64,000 bases of DNA, from NCBI GenBank assembly GCA_046296655.1, contig JBKBLE010000010.1:11034-75033 (forward strand), given 5' to 3'. Positions 8,821 to 17,426 of this stretch are shown piece by piece. The stretch's first letter is position 1, and every line of letters starts with the position of its first letter. Both the position numbers and the translations under genes were made by a program. This stretch comes from Cloacibacterium sp046296655 (GTDB taxonomy: Bacteria; Bacteroidota; Bacteroidia; Flavobacteriales; Weeksellaceae). Below the pieces are notes generated by a model. The model was not told the DNA's origin, made no database searches, and saw nothing but the letters and a program-made list of their open reading frames with translations.

Positions 8821-9300
8821 TTATAAAAAAGAAGCATCAAACGAGAACGGAAGTAAATCTTTAATTGAATCACATTTATAAACCGCTCCATCAATTCCAG
8901 AAAAATAAATTTCTATCGGTTCATTTTGCTTCGTTTCATATTCTAGTAAGCTCTGTCTGCATGCGCCACAAGGTGGAGTAGCGGTAGTAAAAGTCTCTTC
9001 TTTAGAAGGTCCACCAATAACGTATAATTTTTTAATTTTCACGTTCGGATAATTGGCGCCAATATTAAAAACTGTGACTCTTTCTGCACATAAACCAGAA
9101 GGATAAGCTGCGTTTTCTTGGTTGTTACCTGTAACAATTTCTCCGTTTTCCAGAAGAACAGCGCAACCTACATTGAAATGAGAATAGGGAGCATAAGCGT
9201 TTTTTCTAGCATTGATAGCTGCTTTATGAAGGGTTTTCTCTATGTCTGAAAGTTCGTTTCTTTCTATTTGAGAAAATTTAATTCTTAATTCTTTTTCCAT
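8821..9300 (-). CDS. cdd: Cytidine deaminase
   Basis: The enzyme converts cytidine and deoxycytidine to uridine and deoxyuridine in pyrimidine salvage. The 159-residue protein shows the zinc site of the family: CAERVTVFN (Cys and the proton-shuttle Glu, about residues 77-85) and PPCGACRQSLLEY (about 115-127), the homotetrameric-type pattern. The N-terminal AAINARKNAYAPYSHFNVG is also typical. It is a single gene with its own terminator and reads away from the old yellow enzyme gene. Confidence 0.95.
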   Translation of the reverse strand: MEKELRIKFSQIERNELSDIEKTLHKAAINARKNAYAPYSHFNVGCAVLLENGEIVTGNNQENAAYPSGLCAERVTVFNIGANYPNVKIKKLYVIGGPSKEETFTTATPPCGACRQSLLEYETKQNEPIEIYFSGIDGAVYKCDSIKDLLPFSFDASFL

Positions 9301-9409
9301 TTTAAAAAAAATCGGAAAGTAAAATTACAAAAATTTTGTGAAACCAAAGAATTAAACGTTATTTTCTGCGTAAAAATGATAAATTTGGGCTCAAATTAAT
9401 ATTGTAAAT

Positions 9410-10462
9410 ATGAAACTTTTTACCCCAATTAAGTTTAGAAATTTAGAAATAAAAAACAGAGTAGTCATGGCGCCTATGTGTATGTATTCTGCAGAAAATG
9501 GCGTAGTGAATGATTTTCACTTGGTGCATTATGCCACTCGCGCTTTTGGTGGAGTAGGATTAATCATTGCAGAAGCTACTGGTGTAGTTCCAGAAGGTAG
9601 AATAACTGATAAATGTGCTGGAATTTGGAATGATGAACAAGCTGAAGCATGGAAAAAAATCGTAGAATTCATCCATCAAAATACAGAAACCAAAATCGGG
9701 ATTCAATTAGGTCATGCTGGTAGAAAAGCTTCTACCTGGAATGGCAAACAAACTTCTTTAGAAGAAAACGGATGGATTACGGTTGCGCCTTCAGAAATTC
9801 CTTATCTAGAAGGTGAAAGAACACCTCATGCTTTAACAAAATCTGAAATTTCAGAATTGGTAAACGCTTTCAAAGAAGCTGCAGTAAGAAGTGTGAAAGC
9901 GGGTTTTGATGTGATTGAGATTCATGCTGCACATGGTTATTTAATTTCTCAGTTTTTATCTCCTTTAAGCAATGTGAGAACAGATGAGTACGGCGGAAGT
10001 TTAGAAAATAGAGCGAGAATTTTACTAGAAATCGTAGAGGCTGTGAATGAAGTTTTAAATAACAATGTTCCTTTGTTTGTGAGGATTTCTGCAACAGAAT
10101 ACGCTGAGAACGGTTGGAATGTAGAGGATTCCGTAGTGCTTTCTAAAATTTTGAAAGAAAAAGGTGTAGATTTAATTGATGTTTCTAGCGGTGGAAATAT
10201 TTCTGGTGCTAAAATCAATGTTTTTTCTGGTTATCAAGTGCCTTTTTCTCATCAAATCAAACAAGAAGCAGAAGTGAAAACTGGTGCAGTAGGCCTGATT
10301 ACCAATGCAACTCAAGCCGAAGAAATTTTGCAAAAAGATGAAGCAGATGTAATTTTGTTAGCAAGAGAACTTCTGAGAAATCCATATTTTGTAGCAAAAA
10401 GTTCTTGGGAAAATAATCAAGTAAGTTTCTTCCCTCCACAATACGAAAGGGGTAAGCCTTAG
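9410..10462 (+). CDS. namA: NADPH dehydrogenase / old yellow enzyme, YqjM-NamA type
   Basis: This is an FMN-dependent ene-reductase that reduces activated C=C bonds and nitro compounds with NAD(P)H. The 350-residue TIM barrel has the YqjM-type N-terminus with APMCMYSA (the FMN-tuning Cys), the substrate-binding HAGRK at about residue 105, EIHAAHGYLISQFLSPLSN with the His pair, and the C-terminal phosphate-binding region ending LARELLRNPYF. The physiological substrate is unknown; oxidative or electrophile stress defence is usual for the family. It is transcribed alone and converges on nhaA. Confidence 0.92.
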   Translation: MKLFTPIKFRNLEIKNRVVMAPMCMYSAENGVVNDFHLVHYATRAFGGVGLIIAEATGVVPEGRITDKCAGIWNDEQAEAWKKIVEFIHQNTETKIGIQLGHAGRKASTWNGKQTSLEENGWITVAPSEIPYLEGERTPHALTKSEISELVNAFKEAAVRSVKAGFDVIEIHAAHGYLISQFLSPLSNVRTDEYGGSLENRARILLEIVEAVNEVLNNNVPLFVRISATEYAENGWNVEDSVVLSKILKEKGVDLIDVSSGGNISGAKINVFSGYQVPFSHQIKQEAEVKTGAVGLITNATQAEEILQKDEADVILLARELLRNPYFVAKSSWENNQVSFFPPQYERGKP

Positions 10463-10465
10463 AAT

Positions 10466-10501
10466 AAAAAAGGATTTCTATATTTTAGAAACCCTTTTTT
10501 T
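10466..10501. terminator. Bidirectional terminator between the ene-reductase and nhaA
   Basis: AAAAAGGATTTCTA pairs with TAGAAACCCTTTTT around a short AT loop, with A and T runs on either side, so it can work on both strands. Confidence 0.8.
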
Positions 10502-10505
10502 ATGC

Positions 10506-11678
10506 TTAAATATTTTCTTTATAATCGGAAACCGAAATTTTCTTTTTAGCTGAAAGTTTCAGTAAAAAGTAACCAGAAAATCCAGAAATTGCAGAAGCTA
10601 CCAGAATCGCAAATTTAGCTTCGTCTTGTATTTCGGTGTGTCCTTTGTAAGATAGCAACGCGATGAAAATAGACATGGTAAAACCAATTCCTGCCAATAA
10701 ACCTGCACCAATCATTTGAGACCAATTGCTTTTTTTAGGTAAATCGCTTAGTTTTAATTTGATGGCAATGAAGGAAAATAGATTAATTCCAATTACTTTT
10801 CCTAGAACTAAGCCTAGAATAATTCCGTAGCCGAAATTGCTAAATAATCCTTCTATCATTCCGCTTTTAAACTGAATATTAGTATTCGCTAACGCGAAAA
10901 TGGGCATGATAAAATAATTAACGGGTAAGTGTAATTTTTCTTCTAATTTTTCTAAAGGCGAGATTTCTGTAGTGCTTTCATTTGTAGGAATGGTAAATGC
11001 CAATAAAACCCCTGCAATAGTAGCATGAATGCCACTGTGATGCATAAAATGCCATAAAAACAATCCTGGAATGATGTAGAAAATATGTTTTTTAACTTTG
11101 AAGAAATTCAAAAGAATTAAAAGGAGTAAAATGGCACCACTCAAAGCTAAATAAGTGAATTCTAATTTTTCTGTGTAGAAAATCGCAATCACTACAATTG
11201 CCCCTAAATCATCTACAATTGCTAGCGCAGTAAGAAAAATCTTCACAGAAGCTGGAACTCTTTTCCCCAGCATTGAAATAATGGCGAGAGAAAATGCTAT
11301 ATCTGTTGCCATAGGAATTCCCCATCCATTTTGGTATTCTGTTCCGTAATTAAAAAATACGAAAATTAATGCAGGAACCAGCATTCCACCAATTGCTGCA
11401 AAAATAGGAAGAGAAGCGTTTTTGAGGCTAGAAAGTTCTCCTTCTAAGAGTTCACGTTTAATTTCTAAACCTACCAATAAAAAGAAAATGGCCATTAAAC
11501 CATCATTAATCCAAAGACTTGTAGAATAAGGTCCAATTGGATAATCTAATACATTTTGAAAATCATCTCCTAAGCTAGAGTTGGCAATCATTAATGAGAC
11601 GATGACACAGATAATCAATAAATTCCCTGAAGATTGTGCTATTTGGAAAAATTTTCTAAAATAATTGGTAATCAGCAT
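10506..11678 (-). CDS. nhaA: Na+/H+ antiporter NhaA
   Basis: NhaA exchanges two protons for one sodium ion and keeps cytoplasmic pH and sodium in range. The 390-residue protein has eleven to twelve hydrophobic segments. It carries the twin-aspartate ion site ALAIVDDLGAIVVIA (about residues 160-174), ATDIAFSLAIISMLGKRVP before it, and the family segment GAGLLAGIGFTMSIFI near the C-terminus. It begins 2 nt after the spoT stop, so the two form an operon with spoT first. That links alkali or salt stress to the stringent-response gene at least in expression. Confidence 0.95.
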   Translation of the reverse strand: MLITNYFRKFFQIAQSSGNLLIICVIVSLMIANSSLGDDFQNVLDYPIGPYSTSLWINDGLMAIFFLLVGLEIKRELLEGELSSLKNASLPIFAAIGGMLVPALIFVFFNYGTEYQNGWGIPMATDIAFSLAIISMLGKRVPASVKIFLTALAIVDDLGAIVVIAIFYTEKLEFTYLALSGAILLLLILLNFFKVKKHIFYIIPGLFLWHFMHHSGIHATIAGVLLAFTIPTNESTTEISPLEKLEEKLHLPVNYFIMPIFALANTNIQFKSGMIEGLFSNFGYGIILGLVLGKVIGINLFSFIAIKLKLSDLPKKSNWSQMIGAGLLAGIGFTMSIFIALLSYKGHTEIQDEAKFAILVASAISGFSGYFLLKLSAKKKISVSDYKENI

Positions 11679-11680
11679 AA

Positions 11681-13885
11681 TTATAATCTTTTTACTTGGG
11701 TTACGCTCAGTACATTTCTGAGTTGTTTTAGTGTTTCTTCTAGTTGGCTTTTGTTTTTAACTTCTAGCGTGATGGTTCCTAAGAAAATGCCGTCATTACT
11801 TTCGATAGAAATACTTTTCATATCAATATTCATGGCATTACTAATCACTTCAGTAATGTCATTAACCAATCCTTTTCTGTCGATTCCTTCAATTTCTATT
11901 CTTACTCTGCTGCTGTAACGCTGTTCATTAACCCATTTTGCAGGAATTACTCTATAATCGTAATTGGCTCTAAGGTTAATCGCATTCGGACAATTGTCAT
12001 TATGAACTTTAATTCCGTCTGAAATCGTGATAAATCCAAAAATTTTATCCCCTGGAATTACGGTACAACATTTGGCAAAGCTATAATTCAGTTTTTCTTC
12101 ATCTTTACCGAAAACGATTAAGTCTAAATCTGTAGTTGGACTTTCTTCGTAAGCAGTATTGATGTTGGATAATTTTCTAAATCTCTGGAAGAAGTTTTTT
12201 AGCGCACTTTTAGAATCTGCATATTTTTTTAAATCTGTGGTATCATAAGTGCCATCGTAGAATTTTAAAAATAAATCTTGAGAGGTTTTTTGATTGAAAA
12301 ATTTCTGAATATTATTCACTTCTTCCTCAGAAAAAGCAAGTTTTGCGTGTCTTAATTTTCTTTGGAAAATTTCTTTTCCTTCTGCAACTTGACTGTTCTT
12401 TTCGGAGTTAAGCGCGGCTTTGATTCTAGATTTTGCTTTAGAAGTGATGACGATATCTAGCCAATCTTGCTTTGGTTTTTGATTTTGAGAAGAAAGAATG
12501 TCTATTTGGTCGCCGTTTTGCAAAACGTAAGAAATAGGAACCAGTTTCCCATTGATTTTTGCGCCTAAACATTTCATTCCCAAATCGGTGTGAACCGAAA
12601 ACGCAAAATCCAGAGCTGTAGAACCCACTGGTAAAATTTTAATTTCTCCTTTTGGTGTGAAAACAAAAACTTCTTTGGAATAAAGATTAAGTTTAATATT
12701 ATCCAAAAGTTCTGTGGTGGAAAGGTTTTGTTGTTGTTCGATGACTTCTCTAATCTGAGAAATCCACTGCTCGAAGTTTCTATCGTCGCTGTTTTGTTTG
12801 AAGCCTTCTTTGTATTTATAATGGGCTGCAACACCTTTTTCGGCGATTTCGTCCATTCTTTCAGAACGAATTTGAACTTCAATCCATTTTTTATCAGGAC
12901 CTAAAACAGTCAAATGTAAACTTTCGTAACCTGTAGAACGAGGATTGGTAATCCAGTCACGCATTCTTAGCGGATTGCTGTGGTATAAATCGGTAACGAT
13001 GGAATAGATTTTCCAAGCGATGAATTTTTCGTTTTTAGCGTCTGATTTATAAATAATTCTAATCGCGTAATTGTCAAAAACTTCTTCAAAAGGTATGTTT
13101 TGCTTCAGCATTTTTCTATAAATAGAACTGATGGCTTTTGCTCTTCCTTTGATGGTAAAATTAAGATGCTCTTCTTTAAGTTGCTCCGAAACTTCTTTTT
13201 TGAACTCTTCTACATATTTCTCGCGATTTTCTTTGGCAAGTTCTAATTTATTAGCAATGTCGTAATAAACATCTGGATTGTTGTATTTTAAAGATAAATC
13301 TTCAAGTTCTGATTTTATGTTGTAAAGTCCTAATCTGTGAGCAAGAGGAGCGTAAATGTAAACCGTTTCTGAGGCAATTTTCTTTTGTTTGTCATCTCTC
13401 ATGCTTTCAAGCGTTCTCATATTGTGCAATCTGTCTGCAATTTTGATGAGAATCACGCGGAAATCTTCGGAAAGCGTTAAAAGTAATTTTCTGTAATTTT
13501 CAGACTGAACCGAAATGTTTTGATGGTTCATCACTGAAATTTTTGTCAATCCGTTAACAATATCTGCTATTTTTTGACCAAAAATTTTCTTGATATCTTC
13601 ATAAGTATATTCAGAATCTTCAATCACGTCATGAAGCAATGCGCAAGCAATGGAAGTGGCTCCTAAACCTATTTCATTGGCAACAATTTTTGCCACTTCG
13701 ATAGGGTGATAGATGTAAGGTTCGCCCGTTTTTCTTCTTTGGTCTTTGTGAGCGTCTAAAGCAATATCAAATGCTTTCCTGATGAGTTTATTCTGTTCTT
13801 CATCAAGAGTTCTGTATGTATTAGAGATTAAATCTTTATAGCGATACTGAATTTCTTTATTTTCTTTTTCTAAATCATAAACCAT
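11681..13885 (-). CDS. spoT: Bifunctional (p)ppGpp synthetase/hydrolase, RelA/SpoT family
   Basis: The enzyme makes and degrades the alarmone (p)ppGpp. The 734-residue length and domain order are those of the long Rel/SpoT enzymes. The HD hydrolase domain (about 30-190) contains ACALLHDVIEDSEYTYEDI, so hydrolysis should be active. The synthetase domain (about 240-370) contains MRDWITNPRSTGYESLHLTV. A TGS domain (about 405-465, FVFTPKGEIKILPVGSTALD), a helical/zinc-finger region with CC (FAKCCTVIPGD) and a C-terminal ACT domain follow. Most Bacteroidota have one such enzyme. It heads the spoT-nhaA operon. Confidence 0.96.
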   Translation of the reverse strand: MVYDLEKENKEIQYRYKDLISNTYRTLDEEQNKLIRKAFDIALDAHKDQRRKTGEPYIYHPIEVAKIVANEIGLGATSIACALLHDVIEDSEYTYEDIKKIFGQKIADIVNGLTKISVMNHQNISVQSENYRKLLLTLSEDFRVILIKIADRLHNMRTLESMRDDKQKKIASETVYIYAPLAHRLGLYNIKSELEDLSLKYNNPDVYYDIANKLELAKENREKYVEEFKKEVSEQLKEEHLNFTIKGRAKAISSIYRKMLKQNIPFEEVFDNYAIRIIYKSDAKNEKFIAWKIYSIVTDLYHSNPLRMRDWITNPRSTGYESLHLTVLGPDKKWIEVQIRSERMDEIAEKGVAAHYKYKEGFKQNSDDRNFEQWISQIREVIEQQQNLSTTELLDNIKLNLYSKEVFVFTPKGEIKILPVGSTALDFAFSVHTDLGMKCLGAKINGKLVPISYVLQNGDQIDILSSQNQKPKQDWLDIVITSKAKSRIKAALNSEKNSQVAEGKEIFQRKLRHAKLAFSEEEVNNIQKFFNQKTSQDLFLKFYDGTYDTTDLKKYADSKSALKNFFQRFRKLSNINTAYEESPTTDLDLIVFGKDEEKLNYSFAKCCTVIPGDKIFGFITISDGIKVHNDNCPNAINLRANYDYRVIPAKWVNEQRYSSRVRIEIEGIDRKGLVNDITEVISNAMNIDMKSISIESNDGIFLGTITLEVKNKSQLEETLKQLRNVLSVTQVKRL

Positions 13886-13907
13886 CTTTGAGCCTCTTTA
13901 ATTATCA

Positions 13908-13915
13908 CGAAAATA
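13908..13915 (-). promoter_or_regulatory. Probable -7 box of spoT
   Basis: On the minus strand the sequence is TATTTTCG, one mismatch from TAnnTTTG, 22 nt before the spoT ATG. Confidence 0.45.
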
Positions 13916-13984
13916 CAAAAAAAAGCTTTAAAATAAAAGCTTTACTGTAATTCCTAAAAAGAAAACCCGAAAATAAATTTCGGG
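13916..13984 (-). terminator. Tandem terminators of the 14017-14457 gene
   Basis: Two hairpins lie in series on the minus strand. The first is CCCGAAA/TTTCGGG with a T-rich tail (13952-13984). The second is AAAGCTTT/AAAGCTTT with a T run (13917-13943). Together they insulate the downstream spoT promoter. Confidence 0.8.
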
Positions 13985-14016
13985 CTTCGTATGAAAAATT
14001 AATTTGATATGAAAAA

Positions 14017-14457
14017 TTATGTGTTTGAACTCACTTCAGAATTTATTCCTGTTCTCATTTCAGAATGAGAAGTTTTAATTTCTGGCATCGCGTAAATAAG
14101 CGCTTTTGCTTTTAGGGCAACTACTTTTTTAATGTAATCTAAATCTACTGCTTCAGCAAAATCCACTTCTGGTAATTCATAAGTATTGACCACTTTGTTT
14201 TCTCTGAAAGCGTCTTTTGCCAATTGTAATTCAGTATCATTATTAATCGCCACACTAGTTATCAAAGAATCTACTGCTGTAGCTTCTGGGTCTATGTCAT
14301 CAGTGAATAGTTTGCTCCAAAAAGATTTTTCTACTGGTTTACTTTGGTTAATGTAAACAATGTAATCAGAGTCTTTGAAACCTTTTTTTTCTAAACTTTC
14401 AGAAACTGCTTTTGCTTGATCTTGGCTTTCGAAGAGCCCTACAATTGTGTATGACAT
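14017..14457 (-). CDS. Hypothetical protein, possibly of the general-stress YflT-like type
   Basis: I do not recognise this 146-residue protein with certainty. The N-terminal third (TIVGLFESQDQAKAVSESLEKKGFKDSDYIVYI) has the alternating strand-helix-strand look of the small domain found in heat- or general-stress proteins of the YflT kind. The middle is acidic, with no signal peptide, membrane helix or Cys. The C-terminal 15 residues look disordered. It is a single gene with tandem terminators, upstream of spoT on the same strand. A cytoplasmic stress-associated role is a guess. Confidence 0.6.
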   Translation of the reverse strand: MSYTIVGLFESQDQAKAVSESLEKKGFKDSDYIVYINQSKPVEKSFWSKLFTDDIDPEATAVDSLITSVAINNDTELQLAKDAFRENKVVNTYELPEVDFAEAVDLDYIKKVVALKAKALIYAMPEIKTSHSEMRTGINSEVSSNT

Positions 14458-14673
14458 AATTTTAAAAATTTTAGTCGGTTAATTATGATGTAAATATACG
14501 ATAAAAAAAATGATAATAAAATGTTAAAAAATAAAAATTTAATATAAAATTGACAAAAATCATTAAATATTTTATTAATTAAATAATTGTTTAATAAATT
14601 GATATTGCTAATAAATCATTTATTTCTTTGTTTTTTTGATTATTTAGGAAGAAGTAATCCATTTTATTTTCTT
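14458..14673. other. AT-rich divergent intergenic region
   Basis: This 216-bp spacer between divergent genes is extremely AT-rich. Apart from the dacB promoter at its right edge and a weak TATATTTA box on the minus strand (14492-14499), I see no conserved structure, repeat or ORF. Confidence 0.5.
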
Positions 14674-14681
14674 TATATTTG
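14674..14681 (+). promoter_or_regulatory. -7 promoter box of dacB
   Basis: TATATTTG matches TAnnTTTG exactly. It contains an in-frame TTG (14679) that must therefore not be the start codon. Confidence 0.65.
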
Positions 14682-14699
14682 AAAAAACAATTATTCTTT

Positions 14700-16049
14700 A
14701 TGAAGAAATTTTTTGCTTTTATAACGGTTTTTTGCTTGCAAATATTTTATTCACAGTCGGTTACACAGAATTTAGATAAAGCAGTTCAGTCACTTTTGGC
14801 GTCTTCTCCTATGTATTCTGGGAATCTTTCTTTTTATGTAGCAGATGAAAGCGGAAACTTTGTTTATGAATATCAAGGAAACAAAGGATTGTCTACCGCT
14901 TCAACCATGAAAATTTTTACTGCAGCAGCGGCTTTGGAAACTTTAGGAAAGAATTATCAATATAAAACTCAAATCGTTTTAGATAAAAATCTGTATATTT
15001 TTTCAAATGGAGATCCTACTTTGGGAAGTTGGCGTTATGATGGTTATAAACCAGAACATTTTATTTCAAAAATCATAGAAACACTCAAGTCCAGAAATAT
15101 CAAAGAAATTCCTGGAGATTTGGTGATAGATGACACGTACTCTGATTTTCAGAAAATTCCAGGAGGATGGCCTTACAATGACATTGGGAATTATTACGGA
15201 GCTGGAGTTTGGGGCGTAAATTGGCGAGAAAACCAATTTGACATCAATACTTTTGGTAAAGATTTTAAAAATTTCAATATCAATTTAGAAGGTGTACATT
15301 TTGTGAATGATGCAAGAACAGAAGGAACTTCTGACAGAAGCATTATTTTTACTACTCCATATAATAATGTGGTGCATATTACAGGAACGCTTCCTGCAAA
15401 AAATATAACGATTTCTGGAGCTACACCTAATCCACCAAAACAATTGGCGCTAGAAATTGTGGCAGAATTAAAGAAACAAAACATCGCTTTTAACGGAAAA
15501 ATCATCATCAATTCTGAAAGATTGATTGAAGGACAAAATCCATTAGCATTTCCTAAAAATAAAGTGATTTTAGAATATTTGTCGCCTACTTTAGATAAAA
15601 TGGTTTTTTGGTTTCTGAAAAAAAGCATTAATTTCTATGGTGAAACTTTCGTGAAAACAATGGCTAAAGAAAAAACAGGAAACTCTTCTTTTGAAAGTGG
15701 AATGAAATACCTTAAAAATTTCTGGAAACAACGTGGAATAGATGAAAGAATGATTAATTTTGTAGATGGAAGTGGATTGTCTCCGCAAAATTATGCTTCT
15801 ACAAGAGCTGAAGTTTTAGCTTTGATTTGGGCAAAAAAACAACCTTGGTTTACCGAATATTTTGAAGGATTTCCAGTGCAAGGAAATGGTATGAAAATGA
15901 AAAGCGGTAGCATAAAAGATTGTAGAGCTTTTGCAGGTTATCATACTTCTAAATCTGGTCAAAAATATGTTTTTGCGATTATTATGAATAATTATCAGGC
16001 GAATGATTTGAGTGATGCGCTGTATAAAGTTTTGAATCACTTGAAATAA
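14700..16049 (+). CDS. dacB: D-alanyl-D-alanine carboxypeptidase/endopeptidase, PBP4 (DacB) family
   Basis: This periplasmic enzyme trims or cleaves peptidoglycan stem-peptide cross-links. I place the start at the ATG at 14700, which gives a clean signal peptide (FFAFITVFCLQIFYSQS); an in-frame TTG 21 nt upstream lies in the promoter box. The S13-family active-site motifs are all present: STMK (nucleophile Ser, in TASTMKIFTAAAALE), SIN (in KKSINFYGETFVK) and KSG (in MKSGSIKDCRAFAGY). The large insert between the first two motifs is typical of the class C PBP4 group. The length of about 449 residues is normal. It is transcribed alone. Confidence 0.93.
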   Translation: MKKFFAFITVFCLQIFYSQSVTQNLDKAVQSLLASSPMYSGNLSFYVADESGNFVYEYQGNKGLSTASTMKIFTAAAALETLGKNYQYKTQIVLDKNLYIFSNGDPTLGSWRYDGYKPEHFISKIIETLKSRNIKEIPGDLVIDDTYSDFQKIPGGWPYNDIGNYYGAGVWGVNWRENQFDINTFGKDFKNFNINLEGVHFVNDARTEGTSDRSIIFTTPYNNVVHITGTLPAKNITISGATPNPPKQLALEIVAELKKQNIAFNGKIIINSERLIEGQNPLAFPKNKVILEYLSPTLDKMVFWFLKKSINFYGETFVKTMAKEKTGNSSFESGMKYLKNFWKQRGIDERMINFVDGSGLSPQNYASTRAEVLALIWAKKQPWFTEYFEGFPVQGNGMKMKSGSIKDCRAFAGYHTSKSGQKYVFAIIMNNYQANDLSDALYKVLNHLK

Positions 16050-16188
16050 ATTTTATTAAAACCACAAAAGAAACAAAAGAAATCATTGAAAATAAGTATT
16101 TCAAAAGTGAAAAAAGAGAAATGCTTTGTTTTTTATTTGCTTTAAAATAACGAAAATCTTTTCATCTTTTGTTGTTAAAAAAATATAG

Positions 16189-16196
16189 TAATTTCG
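16189..16196 (+). promoter_or_regulatory. Possible -7 box of the histidine kinase gene
   Basis: TAATTTCG has one mismatch to TAnnTTTG, with TTTG 17 nt upstream as a possible -33 element. Confidence 0.4.
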
Positions 16197-16215
16197 ATTA
16201 TAAAATTATAAATTC

Positions 16216-17367
16216 TTGAGAAACAACTTTATTTCTAAGATAAACAACTGGTTTGTGTTTGTGCTATTAACCATAATAGTTGCAGGATTGGCTGTTTCTT
16301 CTAATTTCTTAATCAATCATCTTAGAAAAAAAGAAACCGACAGGATAAAATCGCTTGCAACGGCTATAAAATATCTTCAAGACAATAACGTAGATTCTCG
16401 ATTGAATGACTTATCACTCAATGTTATCGACGAAAATAAGGACATTCCCATTATTATCACCGATAAAAACAGGAATCTGATTGAAAGTAAAAACATCGAC
16501 GAAGAAATCTTAAACAATCCCGAAAAACTGAAAAAAAAAATAGCTGAAATGGATGATAAATATCCTCCATTTGAGATTCAGTTGCCCAATTTCAATAACC
16601 AATTTGTGTTTTACGATAACTCAGATTTGCTCAATTATTTGCGTTATTATCCTTATGCGTTAGGTCTGTTCATCGGTTTGTATCTTCTGTTTTCTTTTTG
16701 GTTTTTGCGCACCATCAAAAAATCAGATGAATCCATGTTGTGGGCTGGTTTGGCTAAAGAAACTGCGCACCAAATCGGAACTCCACTTTCTTCTATGATT
16801 GGTTGGGTAGAAGTAATGAAACTCGATGCGAATAGAAATGATGATGGTTTATTGGAAATCAACAAAGATATCAATCGATTAAAAACCATTTCTGAGCGTT
16901 TTTCGAAAATTGGTTCGGTTCCAGAACTTAATGATTTGAATTTAAAGGAAACGGTTCAGCAAAACTTTGATTATCTTAAATCTAGAATTTCCAGAAAAGT
17001 GAATTTTGAACTCAAAATTCCTTCAAGAGAAATTTTGATTCCTCACAATAGAATTTTGATGAGTTGGGTGATTGAAAACCTTGTGAAAAATGCGGTAGAT
17101 GCGATGAAAGGAGAGGGGAAACTGGAAATTTCTCTTTATTCTAAAAATAATTACGTGTTGATAGACGTAAAAGATTCTGGCTCTGGAATGACCAATACTC
17201 AAATACGAAGTGCTTTCAAGCCAGGCTATTCTACCAAAAAAAGAGGTTGGGGTCTTGGTTTGTCTTTGGCAAAACGTGTCATCAATGAATATCACAATGG
17301 CGACATTAAAATTGCTGAATCTGAAGTAGGAAAGGGAACTACTTTTAGAATTGTGCTGAAATCTTAA
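16216..17367 (+). CDS. Sensor histidine kinase, membrane-bound
   Basis: The 383-residue two-component sensor has transmembrane helices at about 12-32 and 145-165, and a small extracytoplasmic domain of about 110 residues between them that resembles no named sensor I can identify. The catalytic core follows directly, without a HAMP domain: an H-box with AKETAHQIGTPLSSMIGW (phospho-acceptor His), N-box NLVKNAVDAM, G1 DVKDSGSGMT and G2 WGLGLSLAKRV. The start is a TTG. No response regulator is adjacent; the nearest candidate is the sigma-54-type regulator at 19111-20295, separated by a minus-strand peptidase gene. A pairing between them is speculative. Confidence 0.88.
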   Translation: MRNNFISKINNWFVFVLLTIIVAGLAVSSNFLINHLRKKETDRIKSLATAIKYLQDNNVDSRLNDLSLNVIDENKDIPIIITDKNRNLIESKNIDEEILNNPEKLKKKIAEMDDKYPPFEIQLPNFNNQFVFYDNSDLLNYLRYYPYALGLFIGLYLLFSFWFLRTIKKSDESMLWAGLAKETAHQIGTPLSSMIGWVEVMKLDANRNDDGLLEINKDINRLKTISERFSKIGSVPELNDLNLKETVQQNFDYLKSRISRKVNFELKIPSREILIPHNRILMSWVIENLVKNAVDAMKGEGKLEISLYSKNNYVLIDVKDSGSGMTNTQIRSAFKPGYSTKKRGWGLGLSLAKRVINEYHNGDIKIAESEVGKGTTFRIVLKS

Positions 17368-17373
17368 AAAAAA

Positions 17374-17410
17374 AAGAGTTTAGAAATCACATTTCCAAAC
17401 TCTTCTATTT
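17374..17410. terminator. Bidirectional terminator
   Basis: AAGAGTTT-GAAAT pairs with ATTTC-AAACTCTT around CAC with one mismatch, flanked by an A run and a T run, between two convergent genes. Confidence 0.82.
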
Positions 17411-17426
17411 TTTAAATTTTTGAATT

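Noticed and set aside
13916..13984. Hairpins upstream of spoT as a riboswitch
   Set aside because: They are two simple stems each with a T run on the minus strand after the 14017-14457 gene, so they are terminators.
14679..14699. TTG start for dacB giving seven extra residues
   Set aside because: The TTG is part of the -7 box TATATTTG; the ATG at 14700 starts a clean signal peptide.
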